Of a DNA stretch of 15,968 bases, positions 15,096 through 15,968 are shown piece by piece (position 1 is the stretch's first letter; each line of letters begins with the position of its first letter). The position numbers and the translations under genes are program-made. The stretch is taken from positions 27,686-43,653 of the forward strand of contig DBTZ01000011.1 in assembly GCA_002307315.1 (NCBI GenBank), written 5' to 3'. The DNA is from Alphaproteobacteria bacterium UBA1303 (GTDB lineage: Bacteria; Pseudomonadota; Alphaproteobacteria; Micropepsales; Micropepsaceae). The notes beneath the pieces are model-generated. The model ran no database searches. It was not told where the DNA came from and saw only the letters and a program-made list of their open reading frames with translations.

Positions 15096-15610
15096 TGCGC
15101 TATGCCGTTCCGTTCGCAGTTCTGGGTCTGACCGTCGCGGCGGCGCTCGCCGCCGATCCGAATTTCAAACTGTCCAATCCCGATGCGCCGATCGAGTATT
15201 CGGCCAACGATTGTTCCGCCGACGCCAAACAGGGCGAACTGGTTTGCTCCGGCAACGTCGTCATCCGCCAGGGCGAGGTCCGTCTGCGCGCCGATGCGGT
15301 GCGCATTCATGCCCCCGACAATCATACGGTCGATACCGTCTATGCCAAAGGGCATGTGGTGATCGATGCGCCCTCCGGCACCGCCACCGGCGATTCCGGC
15401 GTCTACGACGTGACGCCGCGCCTCGTCCATCTCTCCGGACGTGTCGTGCTGGTCAAGGAGGACAGCGTGATCCGCGGCGAGACCCTGAACATCGATCTGG
15501 TGTCCGGCATCGCCAAGCTGGGCGGCACCGAGCCGGGGGGCGCCGAAAAGGGTGGTGGACGGATTCAGGGTTTGTTTACTCCGAAAAACCAGGACAATTC
15601 CAAAAAGTAG
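15095..15610 (+). CDS. lptA: LPS transport periplasmic protein LptA
   Basis: 171 residues. Signal peptide of about 19-20 residues (MRYAVPFAVLGLTVAAALAA). The mature protein is one OstA-like beta-jellyroll (about 30-145) with the usual repeats: PIEYSANDCSADAKQGELVC, GNVVIRQGEVRLRADAVRI, AKGHVVIDAPSGTATGDSG, LSGRVVLVKEDSVIRGETL. It forms the periplasmic bridge that carries lipopolysaccharide from LptC to LptD. A hydrophilic Gly/Lys-rich tail follows after about 146. Two cysteines (in NDCSADAK and ELVCSG) could form a disulfide in the periplasm. The start codon overlaps the lptC stop by one base. A 41-bp gap separates it from lptB. Confidence 0.94.
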   Translation: MRYAVPFAVLGLTVAAALAADPNFKLSNPDAPIEYSANDCSADAKQGELVCSGNVVIRQGEVRLRADAVRIHAPDNHTVDTVYAKGHVVIDAPSGTATGDSGVYDVTPRLVHLSGRVVLVKEDSVIRGETLNIDLVSGIAKLGGTEPGGAEKGGGRIQGLFTPKNQDNSKK

Positions 15611-15651
15611 ACTTCACAATTCCTTAAACACAAACAGGCACAGTTTTTGCC

Positions 15652-15968
15652 ATGACCGATACCGAAACGAACATCGCAGATCAGGATACGTCCCGCCCTC
15701 GGGTCATCGAGGGCGGCAAAGGGCTGGTGGTCACCCGCATCGCCAAAAGCTTCAACAAGCGGCCGGTGGTCCGCTCGGTGAGCCTTTCGCTCAAACGCGG
15801 CGAGGTGGTGGGCCTCTTGGGGCCGAACGGCGCCGGTAAAACCACGTGTTTCTACATGATTTCCGGTCTGATCCCGGCCGACGCCGGCACTATCGAGGTC
15901 GACGGTTGCGACGTCACCCGCCTGCCGATGTACCGGCGGGCGCGGCTCGGCATCGGCTATCTGCCGCA
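15652..15968 (+). CDS. lptB: LPS export ABC transporter ATPase LptB (3' end outside window)
   Basis: 105 residues visible of a family of about 240. LptB is the cytoplasmic ATPase that powers LPS extraction by LptFG. The Walker A motif GPNGAGKTT lies at 57-65, followed by FYMISGLIPADAGTIEVDG and the RRARLGIGYLP segment that precedes the Q-loop; these are characteristic of LptB. Walker B and the signature motif lie beyond the edge. The N-terminus carries about 23 residues more than E. coli LptB (MTDTETNIADQDTS and following), common in alphaproteobacteria. The ATG at 15652 has only a poor Shine-Dalgarno (AGG, 13 nt upstream). The gene follows lptA in the same direction. Confidence 0.95.
   Translation, partial: MTDTETNIADQDTSRPRVIEGGKGLVVTRIAKSFNKRPVVRSVSLSLKRGEVVGLLGPNGAGKTTCFYMISGLIPADAGTIEVDGCDVTRLPMYRRARLGIGYLP

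Overview
The window reads as chromosomal DNA of a high-GC alphaproteobacterium, most plausibly from the Rhodospirillales or a relative. Supporting signs are the kdsD-lptC-lptA-lptB order next to a short RNase D, an alphaproteobacterial-type tRNA-His (G1:U72, A73, no templated G-1), and a RuBisCO-like protein paired with a cupin as in the Rhodospirillum rubrum methylthioadenosine (MTA)-isoprenoid shunt. The species cannot be read from the sequence.

Layout. 1-1313 (-): N-terminal part of aconitase AcnA, cut by the window edge. 1314-1740: intergenic, with the first copy of a structured repeat. 1741-2502 (+): secreted protein of unknown function. 2650-5204 (-): a translationally coupled cystathionine beta-synthase / cystathionine gamma-lyase-type pair, with an AT-rich promoter region and a perfect palindrome upstream. 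5386-6897: a patch of visibly lower GC bounded by two direct copies of the repeat (65 bp identical), holding a 75-bp palindromic MITE-like element, a possible gene remnant and an FkbM-like methyltransferase gene. 7082-7366 (+): a 94-residue protein with 43 methionines and 6 cysteines, the most unusual object here, ending in a strong terminator. 7444-9730 (-): an XRE-cupin regulator, a RuBisCO-like protein and a small cupin enzyme, predicted to salvage the methylthio group of S-adenosylmethionine by-products. The regulator has three TGTACA boxes upstream. 10166-10242 (-): tRNA-Arg(CCU). 10277-12237 (-): a polyamine-type solute-binding protein and an LCMT/TIGR00027-like methyltransferase. 12401-12477 (+): tRNA-His with a terminator. 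12581-15968 (+): rnd, then the KDO/lipopolysaccharide transport cluster kdsD, lptC, lptA, lptB (lptB cut by the window edge).

How the genes fit together. Two modules deal with sulfur amino acids. The CBS/CGL pair moves sulfur between homocysteine, cystathionine and cysteine. The RuBisCO-like protein and cupin release methanethiol from methylthio-pentulose phosphate while making 1-deoxyxylulose 5-phosphate for isoprenoids. The methionine-rich protein lies convergent to the latter module. Whether it stores methionine, binds Cu(I) or another soft metal, or does something else cannot be settled from sequence. The right end is envelope biogenesis: arabinose 5-phosphate for KDO, and the Lpt bridge that carries LPS to the outer membrane.
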